Shown: positions 16,391 through 27,491, counted from the first letter of the stretch. The stretch: DNA of 64,000 bases from Terrabacter sp. Root85 (GCF_001429185.1 NZ_LMIW01000008.1:248001-312000); one strand, 5' to 3'. Notes: generated from the sequence alone by a model not told the origin. Program-made: numbers and translations.

Positions 16391-17896
16391 ATGGTGACGG
16401 CGGAGGGCCTGGAGGCTCTCGTGTCGGCGCTGTCGCGAGTCGGGTCCGACGGTGACTCGGACCAGGAGCGGGTCGACCAGCTCGCGGTCCTCGAGCGTGT
16501 CAAGTCCGCGGTGGGGGCGGCCCAGGTGCGGGTGACAGCGGCCCTCGTCGAGTCCCAGGCGCAGGTCGCACAGGCCTGGCTCGACCGGGCGCGGGAGTGC
16601 TCCGACGCCGGGCACTTCGACGGGTGGCGCGCCGCGCGGGGGCAGGCCCGCGCCGCGTCGGTCGACGACGAGGGTGCGGCGACCGGGCAGCCATCGACCC
16701 GGTCGCGCAGGCGAGGTTCGTCGGGTCTGACGGGGGTCGCGGCGCAGGTCGCCCTGGCCCGGCGCGAGTCACCCGTCCGCGACGCGCAGCACGTGCGGCT
16801 GGCGCTCGCCCTGACCACGGAGATGCCGCACACGCTGGCCGCGCTTGAGGCGGGTGAGGTCAGCGAGTGGCGCGCGCAGATCATCATCACCGAGACCGCG
16901 ACCCTGACGAGCGAGCAGCGCACCCTCGTCGACGCCGAGGTCGTCGGGCCAGTGGGTGACGCCGGTGACGCCCGGGACGTCGGCGAGCAGGTCGGTGCCC
17001 TGGGCGACCGCGAGCTCGCCCGTCGGGTCCGCGCCGCCGCGTACCGCGTCGACGCTGCCTCGGTCGTGGCCCGGGCGGCGAAGGCGAAGGCCGAGCGGCG
17101 GGTCACGATCCGCCCCGCCCCTGACACGATGGCCTACGTCACCGCTCTGCTCCCCGTCGCGCAGGCCGTTGCCGCGCACGCCGCCCTCACTGCGGCCGCC
17201 GATACCGCCCGCGCCGGCGGCGACGAGCGGGGCAAGGGCCAGGTCATGGCCGACACGTTCGTCACCCGGCTCACCGGGCAGACTGCCGCCGACGCGGTCC
17301 CCGTCGAGGTCCAGCTCGTCATGACCGACCGGGCCCTGCTCGCCGGCGACACCACGCCCGCGCAGATCCCCGGCTACGGCACCGTCCCTGCCGTCTGGGC
17401 CCGCACGCTGCTCACCCGATCCAGTGACCCGGGGAACGAACGCTCGGCCCCCGCGACGGTGTGGCTGCGGCGGCTCTACACGCACCCGGCCACCGGCACC
17501 CTCGTCGCGATGGACTCCACCCGCCGCACCTTCGAGGGCGGACTGCGGCGCTACCTCCTGACCCGCGACACCGGCATCTGCCGCACCCCTTGGTGCGATG
17601 CCCCTGCCCGACACCTCGACCACATCCACGACCATGCGGACGGCGGACCCACCACGGACACCAACGGCCAGGGCCTCTGCGTGCGCTGCAACCACACCAA
17701 ACAGCTCCCCGGCTTCACCGCCGCGACCATCCTCACCCGACAACCCGGCGCACCCCACACGGTGCGCATCACCACCCCGACCGGGCACACCTACACCTCC
17801 CACGCGCCACCCCTGCTCCCCGGTCAGGGCCGGCGCGCGGTCTCGGCTGAGGTGACGACGTCGATGGCGTCGACGAGGCGGGTGCGCAGCGCCTGA
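16391..17896 (+). CDS. DUF222 / HNH endonuclease domain protein (13E12-repeat-like family)
   Basis: 501 residues. The N-terminal two thirds match the DUF222 type (helical, Ala/Arg/Glu-rich, with LALALTTEMPHTLAALEAGE and the later RAAKAKAERRVTIRPAPDTM block); the C-terminus is a zinc-finger-type HNH nuclease: CRTPWC, then HLDHIHDHADGGPT and LCVRCNHTK. Such multicopy actinobacterial genes are often LexA controlled, and the ancestral SOS box is still readable upstream although an IS now splits it from the -10 element. GAAGG seven bases before the ATG sets the start. The last 11 residues are encoded inside direct repeat A, so the C-terminus may not be ancestral. Confidence 0.88.
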   Translation: MVTAEGLEALVSALSRVGSDGDSDQERVDQLAVLERVKSAVGAAQVRVTAALVESQAQVAQAWLDRARECSDAGHFDGWRAARGQARAASVDDEGAATGQPSTRSRRRGSSGLTGVAAQVALARRESPVRDAQHVRLALALTTEMPHTLAALEAGEVSEWRAQIIITETATLTSEQRTLVDAEVVGPVGDAGDARDVGEQVGALGDRELARRVRAAAYRVDAASVVARAAKAKAERRVTIRPAPDTMAYVTALLPVAQAVAAHAALTAAADTARAGGDERGKGQVMADTFVTRLTGQTAADAVPVEVQLVMTDRALLAGDTTPAQIPGYGTVPAVWARTLLTRSSDPGNERSAPATVWLRRLYTHPATGTLVAMDSTRRTFEGGLRRYLLTRDTGICRTPWCDAPARHLDHIHDHADGGPTTDTNGQGLCVRCNHTKQLPGFTAATILTRQPGAPHTVRITTPTGHTYTSHAPPLLPGQGRRAVSAEVTTSMASTRRVRSA

Positions 17897-18108
17897 CCGC
17901 GGACCGAGAAGCCGCGCTGCGCGGCGGCATACTCCGCCTTTCCCTCGGCGGTCTCGATCCGCACCGGCTCGTAGCCGTGCTCCCGCAGGTCGTACGGCGC
18001 CGCCCGCATGTCGAGGGTGCGGATGTCGCGGGCCAGCTCGAAGCAGTCCATCACGAGGTCGCTCGACACGGCCGGCACGAGCTTGTGGGCCCACGTGTAG
18101 GCGTCCAT
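17824..18108 (-). pseudogene. 3' fragment of the 21051-21923 gene (duplicated gene end)
   Basis: A 94-codon frame is nearly identical to the C-terminal part of the 290-residue protein encoded at 21051-21923 (for example WAHKLVPAVSSDLVMDCFEL and TLDMRAAPYDLRE), then ends with a different tail (VVTSAETARRP). It has no 5' part, begins at an internal Met codon and lacks a ribosome site. It overlaps the 3' end of the convergent DUF222 gene. It is best read as the old 3' end of that gene left behind after insertion of the copper module. Confidence 0.75.
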
Positions 18109-18109
18109 C
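17861..18109. repeat. direct repeat A (249 bp) flanking the copper module
   Basis: Matches 21085-21333 in the same orientation with about 7 differences (roughly 97% identity). Offset between copies is 3224 bp. It covers the tail of the DUF222 gene and the duplicated gene fragment. The sequences outside the repeats diverge abruptly on both sides. Confidence 0.9.
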
Positions 18110-18262
18110 TATGCGCGAGGATCGGATCAACAGCTGTGGGTAGGTCCCGTCCGCATGCCGAAGAGCGGACGTCCAAGCCGTGGACTCGCGGGTGCTCCGA
18201 CATCTCTCATGATTGCCAAGCGAGAGGCTAGAGCGTTCGCGGCTAGCCCTTCGGCGAGGCCG

Positions 18263-20653
18263 CTACAGCGCTTGCGTGCGGAGCCGGAGGGCGTTGCTGA
18301 TGACGCTGACGGAGGACAGGGCCATCGCCGCTGCGGCGATCATCGGGGAGAGAAGGAGCCCGAAGCTCGGGTAGAGGACGCCGGCGGCGAGGGGGATGCC
18401 GGCGGCGTTGTAGATGAAGGCGAACACGAGGTTCTGGCGGATGTTCGACATGGTGGCCTTGGACAACGCCCGGGAGCGGACGATGCCGGTGAGGTCGCCC
18501 TTGAGAAGGGTCACTCCGGCGCTCTCGATGGCGACGTCGGTGCCGGTGCTCATGGCGATGCCGACATCGGCCGCGGTCAGGGCGGGTGCGTCGTTGACGC
18601 CGTCACCAGCCATCGCGACGACGCGCCCTTCGGCGCGCAGTGCCTGGACGACGTCGCTCTTGTGGTCGGGTAGGACCTCGGCCTCGACGCGGTCGATGCC
18701 GAGGCTGCGGGCGACGGCGTTCGCGGTGACCTTGTTGTCGCCGGTGAGCATGACGACGTCAATGCCGTCCGCGCGTAGCTCCTTCAACGCAGCGGCGGTG
18801 GTGTCCTTGACCGGGTCGGCGATGGCGAGCACGCCAGCCACGCGACTGTCGATCGCGACGTAGACGGCGCTGGCGCCATCGGCGCGCAGCCGGTCCGCGT
18901 CGGCGTCCTTGGTGGCTGTGTCGACGTCATGCCCGGCGAGGAACCGTTGACTGCCCACGAGGACGCGTCTTCCGTCGACGGTGCCGGTGACGCCCTTGCC
19001 GACGGGCGCGTCGAAGTCGGCTACGTCAGGAATGCTCAGCCCGGCGTCGGTGGCGGCGCGGACGATGGCCATCCCGAGGGGGTGCTCGCTGGCGCGTTCG
19101 ACGCCGGCGGCGAGCCGGAGGAGCTCGTCCTGGTCCGTGCCGTCGGCGGCGGCGACGCGGGTGACCGAGGGGCGGCCCTGGGTCAGGGTGCCGGTCTTGT
19201 CAACGACCAGGGTGTCGACCTTCTCCATCCGCTCGAGTGCTTCGGCGTTCTTGATGAGGACGCCGAGGGAGGCGCCGCGGCCGACGCCGACCATGATCGA
19301 GACTGGCGTCGCGAGCCCCAGGGCGCAGGGGCAGGCGATGATGAGCACGCTGACGGCGATGACGAGGGCGTGCGCCAGGCGGGGCTCAGGCCCGACGGTC
19401 GCCCACACGATGAACGCGACCAGTGCCGCGGCGATGACGACGGGCACGAACACGGCCGACACCCTGTCGGCGAGCCGCTGGATGGGGGCGCGGGAGCGTT
19501 GCGCGTCGGCGACCATCTGGACGATGCGGGCGAGCATCGTGTCCCGGCCGACGTTGTCGGCACGCATGACGATGGACCCGGTCTGGTTGACGGTGCCGCC
19601 GATGACGGAGTCACCGGCCCGCTTGGTGACGGGCATGGACTCGCCGGTGACCATGGACTCGTCCAGGGTCGAGCGGCCGTCCTGAACGGCTCCGTCGACG
19701 GGGACGGACTCGCCGGGCCGGACGCGCAGCAGGTCTCCGACCTGGACCTGCTCGAGGCTGACGTCGGCCTCGGTCCCGTCGGGGTCGATCCGGTGTGCGG
19801 TCTTGGGGGTGAGGTCGAGCAGGGCGCGGATGGCGCCGGAGGTGCTCTCTCGGGCGCGTAGCTCGAGGACCTGCCCGAGCAGGACGAGGGTGGTGATGAC
19901 GGCGGCGGCCTCGAAGTAGACGGCGACCGTCCCGTCCATCCGGAAGGACTCGGGGAACAGCTGCGGTGCGACGGTGGCGACCACGCTGAACAGCCACGCG
20001 ACGCCGGTGCCCATCGCGATGAGGGTGAACATGTTCAGCTTCATCGTCCGGACGGAGGTCCAGCCGCGCTCGAAGAACGGCCATCCGGCCCAGAGCACGA
20101 CGGGTGTCGCAAGGACGAGCTGCCCCCAGGTGGCCACGGAAGCGGGGATGGCGTCGTGCAGGGCTGGGATGAGCTCGCGCCCCATCGAGAGGACGAGCAC
20201 CGGGATGGTGAGGGCGACGGCGACCTTGAACCGGCGGGTCATGTCGGCGAGCTCGGGGTTGGGGCCGCTGTCCGCGGTCACGGTGACGGGCTCGAGGGCC
20301 ATCCCGCAGATCGGGCAGGTGCCCGGGCCGGGCCGGCGGATCTCGGGGTGCATCGGGCAGGTCCACTCGGTGACGTCGCTGGGGGCCGCTGCGGTGCCGG
20401 CGGGGTCCTCACGGTCGTGATGGTCGTGCTCTCGATGGTCGTGACCGGAGCCTGCATGTCCTGCCGGGCCGGTCAGGTAGGCGTCCGGGCGCGCCTCGAA
20501 CCTCGCGCGGCAGCCGGGGGAGCAGAAGTAGTAGTCGTGGCCGTCCCGCTCGAGGTGGTGCTCGCTGGTAGCGGGGTCGACGTCCATGCCGCAGACGGGG
20601 TCCTGCACCAACGAGCCCGTCGGGGAGATCGAGTGCTCGCTGTGCGTGTCCAT
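18263..20653 (-). CDS. copA: copper-exporting P1B-type ATPase with YHS and heavy-metal-binding N-terminal domains
   Basis: 796 residues. N-terminus: a YHS domain ([10 protein letters not shown] ... [16 protein letters not shown]), a His-rich linker, and a second metal site [26 protein letters not shown]. Then eight membrane helices with the metal-translocating [11 protein letters not shown] (CPC), the actuator TGES, phosphorylation site DKTGTLT, the SEHPLG nucleotide motif and [13 protein letters not shown] plus His-rich and YHS parts fits monovalent copper (or silver) export. Start set at the ATG just after a CsoR-type palindrome, with GGAGG very close upstream. No csoR, copZ or other copper gene accompanies it here. 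The gene lies between two 249-bp direct repeats, suggesting acquisition. Confidence 0.92.
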   Translation of the reverse strand: MDTHSEHSISPTGSLVQDPVCGMDVDPATSEHHLERDGHDYYFCSPGCRARFEARPDAYLTGPAGHAGSGHDHREHDHHDREDPAGTAAAPSDVTEWTCPMHPEIRRPGPGTCPICGMALEPVTVTADSGPNPELADMTRRFKVAVALTIPVLVLSMGRELIPALHDAIPASVATWGQLVLATPVVLWAGWPFFERGWTSVRTMKLNMFTLIAMGTGVAWLFSVVATVAPQLFPESFRMDGTVAVYFEAAAVITTLVLLGQVLELRARESTSGAIRALLDLTPKTAHRIDPDGTEADVSLEQVQVGDLLRVRPGESVPVDGAVQDGRSTLDESMVTGESMPVTKRAGDSVIGGTVNQTGSIVMRADNVGRDTMLARIVQMVADAQRSRAPIQRLADRVSAVFVPVVIAAALVAFIVWATVGPEPRLAHALVIAVSVLIIACPCALGLATPVSIMVGVGRGASLGVLIKNAEALERMEKVDTLVVDKTGTLTQGRPSVTRVAAADGTDQDELLRLAAGVERASEHPLGMAIVRAATDAGLSIPDVADFDAPVGKGVTGTVDGRRVLVGSQRFLAGHDVDTATKDADADRLRADGASAVYVAIDSRVAGVLAIADPVKDTTAAALKELRADGIDVVMLTGDNKVTANAVARSLGIDRVEAEVLPDHKSDVVQALRAEGRVVAMAGDGVNDAPALTAADVGIAMSTGTDVAIESAGVTLLKGDLTGIVRSRALSKATMSNIRQNLVFAFIYNAAGIPLAAGVLYPSFGLLLSPMIAAAAMALSSVSVISNALRLRTQAL

Positions 20654-20662
20654 GCCTCCATG

Positions 20663-20679
20663 ATACCCCCATGGGGTAT
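20663..20679. promoter_or_regulatory. CsoR-type copper operator
   Basis: ATACCCC-CAT-GGGGTAT, a perfect 7-bp inverted repeat with a 3-bp centre, ends ten bases before the copA ATG and overlaps a TATACC -10-like element on the minus strand. Such TACCCC/GGGGTA palindromes are typical CsoR sites. The regulator gene itself is not in the window. Confidence 0.75.
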
Positions 20680-21050
20680 ATGCGCAAGGGTGTGATGAGC
20701 CTTGGGGCGCCCAGCGGTCCCCTCGCCGGAGTCGAGACGGGCGGGCCCGACACCGGAGCGGGCGACGGCCGTACGAGCCACCGCCCCGATGGAGCGAACA
20801 GTTCTGGCCCCGACGAGGCGCCGAATCCGTTGTGACGCCCTGTTCGCCGATGGGCACGTACAACAAGACCTCGATGTGGACGCAGCACTCGACGGACGGC
20901 GCTACCCAGCCGACGCGTGGGCACTTGCCAAGCGGCCGGAGCTACACGTCCCGAAGTCGGCCGCGGCCAATGGGTGGAGTACGCCACGGGTCGAGTTCTC
21001 GAAGGCCGCCCGCGGACTGAATGAAACGTCCTGACTTGCCGCGCTTGCGG
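20680..21050. other. 371-bp region without a recognisable gene
   Basis: Between the copA promoter and the 3' end of the downstream gene. Frames are open on both strands but none resembles a known family, has a plausible ribosome site or shows coherent composition. It belongs to the segment between the direct repeats and is probably carried-in or eroded DNA. No hairpin or tRNA was found in it. Confidence 0.5.
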
Positions 21051-21923
21051 TCAGCTCGAGGTTCGGGAGATCTGAAGCGTGAGCTCGATGGCGTCGACGA
21101 GCCGGGCGCGCAGCGCCTGACCGCGGACCGAGAAGCCGCGCTGCGCGGCGGCATACTCCGCCTTTCCCTCGGCGGTCTCGATCCGCACCGGCTCGTAGCC
21201 GAGCTCCCGCAGGTCGTACGGCGCCGCCCGCATGTCGAGGGTGCGGATGTCGCGGGCCAGCTCGAAGCAGTCCATGACGAGGTCGCTCGACACGGCCGGC
21301 ACGAGCTTGTGGGCCCACTTGTAGAGGTCCATCCCGGCGTGGAGGCACCCCGGCTGCTCGAGGGCCGTCTGGCTCTCACGGGTCGGCGTCAACACGTTGA
21401 GTGGAGCGGCCTCGGGGGTGAAGAAGCGGTACGCGTCGAAGTGCGAGCAGGCGACCTGGTGGCTCTCGACCACGGCGTCGGTCCCGGCGCCGCCGAGCCG
21501 CAGCGGCCATCCCGCGTGCCGCACGTCGGTCGGGTCGAGCCGGTAGACCATGGCCCACTCGTGCAGCCCGAAGCAGCCGAACCGCGCCGGTCGACCTGCC
21601 GTGCCCACAAGCAGCTCGCGGACGAAGCGCAGCGTGTCGCCGCGGGCGGCCGTGAAGGCCTCCACGTCCACCCCGACGACGTCGCCGTCGACCTCGTAGA
21701 AGCGCCAGTCGACCTGCGGCGCGCGCGCTGCCCCCACGAGGGACGTGCCGGCCCCGGGGTGCCAGCGGCGCAGCTGTGCTGGCTTGAACGCGTAGTAGGT
21801 GAAGAGGAAGTCCTCGACCGGGTGCTTGCGGTGGTCGCGTCGGCGAGCCAGGTGCGCTGAGGTCGCTGTGTCGACACGCGCCTCGTGCGCCGCCGTCCGC
21901 TCGCGCCACTCCGGCTCGCTCAT
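21051..21923 (-). CDS. conserved actinobacterial protein, usually annotated 3-methyladenine DNA glycosylase-like
   Basis: 290 residues starting SEPEWRERTAAHEARVD, with HPVEDFLFTYYAFKPAQLRRWHP near residue 35 and GLHEWAMVYRLDPTDVRH near residue 120. Proteins of this kind are widely labelled 3-methyladenine DNA glycosylase in actinobacteria, but I see no helix-hairpin-helix or classic AlkA/Tag motif, so the activity is doubtful. The last roughly 11 residues (ELTLQISRTSS) lie outside direct repeat B and differ from the tail of the duplicated fragment, so the present C-terminus probably came with the inserted segment. Start could be a GTG one codon earlier. Confidence 0.75.
   Translation of the reverse strand: MSEPEWRERTAAHEARVDTATSAHLARRRDHRKHPVEDFLFTYYAFKPAQLRRWHPGAGTSLVGAARAPQVDWRFYEVDGDVVGVDVEAFTAARGDTLRFVRELLVGTAGRPARFGCFGLHEWAMVYRLDPTDVRHAGWPLRLGGAGTDAVVESHQVACSHFDAYRFFTPEAAPLNVLTPTRESQTALEQPGCLHAGMDLYKWAHKLVPAVSSDLVMDCFELARDIRTLDMRAAPYDLRELGYEPVRIETAEGKAEYAAAQRGFSVRGQALRARLVDAIELTLQISRTSS
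21085..21333. repeat. direct repeat B (249 bp) flanking the copper module
   Basis: Second copy of the repeat at 17861-18109, same orientation. Here it lies inside an otherwise complete gene and encodes its C-terminal region. Confidence 0.9.
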
Positions 21924-22002
21924 CACCTGCACCCCACGAGGGTAGGCGAGTCGCGGCCCCGAACCCCACCGCGCACCCGCGACCCGAGGGCAGGATGGCC
22001 TC

Positions 22003-23463
22003 ATGGCACCGGACGCGGAGCGACCCACCCACCTGCTGCACCGGCTGACCTCCTACACCCCGGAGCGGGAGTGGACCGAGGTCCCCGATGACGATCGGCT
22101 CGTGCAGGACCTCGTGCCCAACGACGTGACGCGGCGGCCCCGGTCCTACAAGCGTTACGACGACGACCTGCGACGAGTCCTCCTGCCGCCCGACCTCCCC
22201 GCGTCGTCGGCGGCGGCCACCGCTGTGCTCGCCGGCACGGCGACGGTTGCGCCGAGCCGTCTCGACCTCCCCGGCCTGGCCCGTCTGCTCTTCCTGTCGT
22301 CGGGCGTCACCCGGCGCACGACGCGCCCCGACGGCGGGGTCATGCTCTTCCGCGCGGCCGGCTCGGCCGGGGCGCGCTTCCCGCTCGAGCTCTACGTCGC
22401 CGTGCCGCGCGGGGCGGGCGTCGAGGGGCTCGAGCCGGGCCTGCACTGGTACGACCCCGAGGCCCACGCCCTCGTCGTCCTCGGCCCCGCGCCGTCGGGC
22501 GACGCCGTGACCGTCGTCGTGACGGGGGTGCCGTGGCGCACCGGCTGGCGCTACCGCGAGCGCGGCTTCCGCCACATCTACTGGGACGCCGGCACCATGC
22601 TGGCCCAGACGCTCGCCCTCGCCGACGCGGCAGGCCTGACAGCACGGCTCTTCACGACCTTCCCCGATGCCGAGGTGGCCGCCCTCGTCGGCGCCGACCG
22701 CGTGCACGAGTTCCCGGTCGCCCTCGTGGCCCTCGGTCCCGGCGACCCGGCCGTGCACCTGACGGGCGACCCGATGTCGGGCCACCACGACGCCGACGGT
22801 CTCGAGTTCCCGCTCGTGACGGCCGCCCAACGTGCGGGGGAGCAGCGCCGCCTCGGCGCCGAGCTCGAGCGCGGGGCTCCGGTCGCGCTCACCGCCGAGG
22901 GCGGACCCAGCACCGATGCCGTCGTCGTCAGCAAGGGGTCGATCCGCCGGCTCCACCCCGACCGGTCGCTTCCGCGCCACGTGCTCGTCGACGCCATGAG
23001 CGCCTCGCTGCGCGGCATCGACGTCCCGCACTGGCTCGGCGTCAGCGGCGTCGACGACGTGCCCACCGGCATCCACCGGTGGCCCGACCTCGCGTCGCCG
23101 GTGCGCCCTCTCGACGAGCGGTCCGTCCGCGACGAGCTCTTCGCGGCCGCCCTCGAGCAGGGCCTCGCCCGCGACGCCGCCTTCGTCGCCATGAGCGGCG
23201 CGCCACTGGACGACCTCGACGACCACGCCTATCGCGAGGCGCAGCTGCTTGCCGGCGTCGCCGAGGGCCGCCTGCACCTCATGGCGTACGCGTTGGGCGC
23301 GGCCGCGTCGGGCATGACCTTCCGCGACTCCGACCTCGCACACCTCCTCGGGACGGACGTGGCCGGTCTGCTCTGGACGTGCGTCGGCGTGCCGGAGTAC
23401 CGGACCCGGCCCAGCGGGCAGCCCGGGTCGCCGGCGGACGTCACGATCGTCTGGCCGCGCTGA
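22003..23463 (+). CDS. nitroreductase-family protein, SagB/thiazole-oxidase-like, two tandem domains
   Basis: 486 residues. The first half has SagB-type features: YTPEREWTEVPDDDRLVQDL, SYKRYDDD, LLFLSSGVTRRTTRPDG and FRHIYWDAGTMLAQTLALADA, matching the FMN-binding nitroreductase fold of thiazole/oxazole dehydrogenases. The second half repeats the fold more loosely (SIRRLHPDRSLPRHVLVDAM, EAQLLAGVAEGRLHLMAYALG). No YcaO, radical SAM or peptide precursor gene lies nearby, so a RiPP role is not supported; a stand-alone FMN oxidoreductase is equally likely. Divergent from the preceding gene. Confidence 0.8.
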   Translation: MAPDAERPTHLLHRLTSYTPEREWTEVPDDDRLVQDLVPNDVTRRPRSYKRYDDDLRRVLLPPDLPASSAAATAVLAGTATVAPSRLDLPGLARLLFLSSGVTRRTTRPDGGVMLFRAAGSAGARFPLELYVAVPRGAGVEGLEPGLHWYDPEAHALVVLGPAPSGDAVTVVVTGVPWRTGWRYRERGFRHIYWDAGTMLAQTLALADAAGLTARLFTTFPDAEVAALVGADRVHEFPVALVALGPGDPAVHLTGDPMSGHHDADGLEFPLVTAAQRAGEQRRLGAELERGAPVALTAEGGPSTDAVVVSKGSIRRLHPDRSLPRHVLVDAMSASLRGIDVPHWLGVSGVDDVPTGIHRWPDLASPVRPLDERSVRDELFAAALEQGLARDAAFVAMSGAPLDDLDDHAYREAQLLAGVAEGRLHLMAYALGAAASGMTFRDSDLAHLLGTDVAGLLWTCVGVPEYRTRPSGQPGSPADVTIVWPR

Positions 23464-23505
23464 CCGCCCTCCGCGGGGGAGTGCCACCCGTCGTAGGGTG
23501 GGCGC

Positions 23506-24285
23506 GTGCGCATCGCGAGGTTCACGACCGGGGACGACCCGGCATACGGCATCGTCCAGGGCGACCCCGGCAGCGAGGTGATCACGCCGCTGTCCGGCGA
23601 CCCGCTCTACATCGGCCTCCAGCCGAGCGGACAGCCGCCCGTCATGCTCGACGACGTGCGCCTGCTCGCACCCGTCATCCCGCGCTCCAAGATCGTCGCG
23701 ATCGGCAAGAACTACGCCGACCACGCCAAGGAGATGGGCGGCGAGGCGCCGGCCGAGCCGATGATGTTCTTCAAGCCCAACACCGCCGTCGTCGGTCCGT
23801 TCGACCCCGTCGTGCTCCCGGCCGGCAGCAGCGAGATCTCCTACGAGGGCGAGCTCGCGGTCGTCATCAAGACCATCACCAAGGGCGTCAAGGCAAAGGA
23901 CGCGGCCGAGTGCATCTACGGCTACACCATCGCCAACGACGTCACGGCCCGGGACTGGCAGCGCAGCGACGGCCAGTGGGCCCGCGCCAAGGGCTTCGAC
24001 ACGAGCTGCCCCCTCGGCCCGTGGGTCGAGACCGAGCTCGACCCCGCCGACCTCTCGATCGTCACGACGCTCGACGGCGACGTGAAGCAGGACGGCACGA
24101 CCGCCGACATGATCCACGACATCGCGACGATCATCGAGTACGCCTCGGCGGCCTTCACGCTGCTGCCCGGTGACGTCATCCTCACCGGCACGCCGGCCGG
24201 CGTCGGGCTCGTCGAGGCGGGTCAGCAGGTCACCGTCGAGATTGCGGGCATCGGGTCGCTGACCAACACCTTCGTGCGTCGCTGA
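23506..24285 (+). CDS. fumarylacetoacetate hydrolase-family protein
   Basis: 259 residues of the FAH fold: IVAIGKNYADHAKEMG, the metal ligands in SYEGELAVVI and NDVTARDWQ, KGFDTSCPLGPWV, and GDVILTGTPAGVG. Family members hydrolyse C-C bonds of acylpyruvates or 2-hydroxyhepta-dienedioate, or decarboxylate oxaloacetate; which applies is not readable. TAGGGT six bases before the GTG start suggests a leaderless mRNA. Placed just upstream of gltX, a common pairing in actinobacteria. Confidence 0.88.
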   Translation: MRIARFTTGDDPAYGIVQGDPGSEVITPLSGDPLYIGLQPSGQPPVMLDDVRLLAPVIPRSKIVAIGKNYADHAKEMGGEAPAEPMMFFKPNTAVVGPFDPVVLPAGSSEISYEGELAVVIKTITKGVKAKDAAECIYGYTIANDVTARDWQRSDGQWARAKGFDTSCPLGPWVETELDPADLSIVTTLDGDVKQDGTTADMIHDIATIIEYASAAFTLLPGDVILTGTPAGVGLVEAGQQVTVEIAGIGSLTNTFVRR

Positions 24286-24318
24286 CCCTTTCGGGCTCCC
24301 ACTAGGCTGGGTCGCACC

Positions 24319-25935
<1,617 letters not shown>

Positions 25936-25945
25936 GGACATCGGG

Positions 25946-26593
25946 GTGGAGGGCGTGGGGGGCTGGTCCTGGCCGCTGCACGGCATCCGCCTGCACACGG
26001 CCGACCTCGACCTGACGGTCATGACCGAGGCGGACCTGCCGACGTTGTGGGCCCTGCTGCCCGACGACCTCGAGCTCAACCCGCACGCGACGACGTATGC
26101 CGGCCTCGACGTCCCGGCGAACCGTCGGGCCGTCCTCGCGCAGGGTTACTGGCGCGCCCTCGGGATGTGGTCGCCCGACGACTGGGCGCTGCCCTTCGTC
26201 GTCCGTTCGGCGGGCGCCGTCGTGGGCGCCCAGTGGCTCGAGGGGCCCGACTGGCGCTCCGACCGCACCGTCGACTCCTCGTCCTGGCTCGTCGCCGGAG
26301 CGCGGGGGAGGGGGCTCGGACGGCAGATGCGGGCCGCGGTGCTCGCTCTCGCCTTCGGCCCGTTGAGGGCCGAGGCGGCGATCAGCTCGGCCGTGGTCGA
26401 CAACGCGCCGTCGCTCGGCGTCTCACGCTCCCTCGGCTACCACGACACCCACCGTTCGGTGCTCGAGCACTCGGGGCAGACGCTGCAGCACGTGCGCCTC
26501 GACCGGAAGACGTGGGACGCCTCGGGCCGGTCGCGGCACGTCGTCGTCGAGGGTGTCGACCCGGCCCTGCCCCTCTTCGGCCTCGACCCGTGA
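25946..26593 (+). CDS. GNAT-family N-acetyltransferase
   Basis: 215 residues. RLHTADLDLTVMTEADLPTL at the N-terminus is a typical GNAT opening; acetyl-CoA-site residues are in ARGRGLGRQMRAAVLALAF (about 115-133) and the NAPSLGVSRSLGYHD block gives the beta-6/alpha-4 segment. Substrate unknown. GTG start ten bases after the gltX stop suggests cotranscription. Confidence 0.83.
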   Translation: MEGVGGWSWPLHGIRLHTADLDLTVMTEADLPTLWALLPDDLELNPHATTYAGLDVPANRRAVLAQGYWRALGMWSPDDWALPFVVRSAGAVVGAQWLEGPDWRSDRTVDSSSWLVAGARGRGLGRQMRAAVLALAFGPLRAEAAISSAVVDNAPSLGVSRSLGYHDTHRSVLEHSGQTLQHVRLDRKTWDASGRSRHVVVEGVDPALPLFGLDP

Positions 26594-26606
26594 CAGGAGT
26601 CCACTC

Positions 26607-27362
26607 GTGAACCCGCCCAGCCTCGCCGCCGTCCTCGACGGCGTGCGCGCCGTGCTGCTCGACGTCGACGACACCATCGTCGACACGGAGGAGGCGATGG
26701 TCGCCGCCGGGACCGAGGCGGCCGCCGCGATCTGGCCGCACCGCTCGGGCCTCGACCACCGTGCCATGGCGCAGCGCTACTACGACGACCCGGAGCGCTG
26801 GTTCCCGCGCTACGCCTCCGGCGACGTCCCGTTCGACACGATGCGGTCGGGTCGGCTCGCCGAGGTGGCCGTGGCGTTCGGCCTCGAGGTTCCCGACGGC
26901 GCCCACCGGTCCTTCGAGGACGCGTACGCCCCGGCCTTCCGCAGCGCCCAGCGGCTCTTCCCCGACGTGCCGGGACTGCTGTCCGCCGCCGAGCAGGAGG
27001 GACTTCCCGTCGCGCTGCTGACGAACTCCGCGCACGCGCCGACCCGCGTCAAGCTCGAGGCCCTCGACCTCGCCGAGCGCTTCGAGGTCGTCGTGACGAC
27101 CGACACCCTCGGCTTCGGCAAGCCCGACCCGCGCGTCTACCTCGAGGCGTGCCGGCTCGTCGGTGCCGAGCCCCGCCGGGTGGTCTGCATCGGCGACAGC
27201 ATCGAGTGGGACGTGCTCGGGGCCCAGGCTGCCGGCCTGCGTGCCGTCTGGCTCGATCGAGGGGGTCTCGGGACGACCGAGCTGGTCGCCACCGTGCGCG
27301 GTCTGGACGAGGTCGCGGCCGCGCTCGACCGCCGATTTGGGCCACCGCTCACGGACCGGTAG
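26607..27362 (+). CDS. HAD-superfamily hydrolase
   Basis: 251 residues, HAD subfamily IA. Motif I LLDVDDTIVDTEE with nucleophile Asp at about residue 19, motif II LLTNSAHAP, motif III Lys in GFGKPDPRVY and motif IV CIGDSIEWDVLGAQAAG are all present. A phosphatase of unassigned substrate. GTG start with ACAGGAG upstream; 13 bp after the acetyltransferase. Confidence 0.87.
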   Translation: MNPPSLAAVLDGVRAVLLDVDDTIVDTEEAMVAAGTEAAAAIWPHRSGLDHRAMAQRYYDDPERWFPRYASGDVPFDTMRSGRLAEVAVAFGLEVPDGAHRSFEDAYAPAFRSAQRLFPDVPGLLSAAEQEGLPVALLTNSAHAPTRVKLEALDLAERFEVVVTTDTLGFGKPDPRVYLEACRLVGAEPRRVVCIGDSIEWDVLGAQAAGLRAVWLDRGGLGTTELVATVRGLDEVAAALDRRFGPPLTDR

Positions 27363-27419
27363 TATTCCCATTCGGTTCACCCCGTACCGGCCGCGAGGCA
27401 GGCTCGGAGTGAAACCCCT

Positions 27420-27491
27420 TGGGGTATGGTGTAATTGGCAACACTACGGTTTCTGGTTCCGTCATTCTAGGTTCGAGTCCTGGTACCCCAG
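27420..27491 (+). tRNA. tRNA-Gln (CUG)
   Basis: 72-nt cloverleaf: acceptor TGGGGTA/TACCCCA, anticodon loop TTCTGGT with anticodon CTG, T loop GTTCGAGTC. Discriminator G; CCA is not encoded. Confidence 0.95.

Noticed and set aside
17861-21333. Composite transposon carrying copA
   Set aside because: The flanking repeats encode part of a conserved chromosomal gene, not a transposase, and lack terminal inverted repeats.
22003-23463. Thiazole/oxazole-modified peptide cluster
   Set aside because: No YcaO, E1-like, precursor peptide or exporter gene is near the SagB-like protein.
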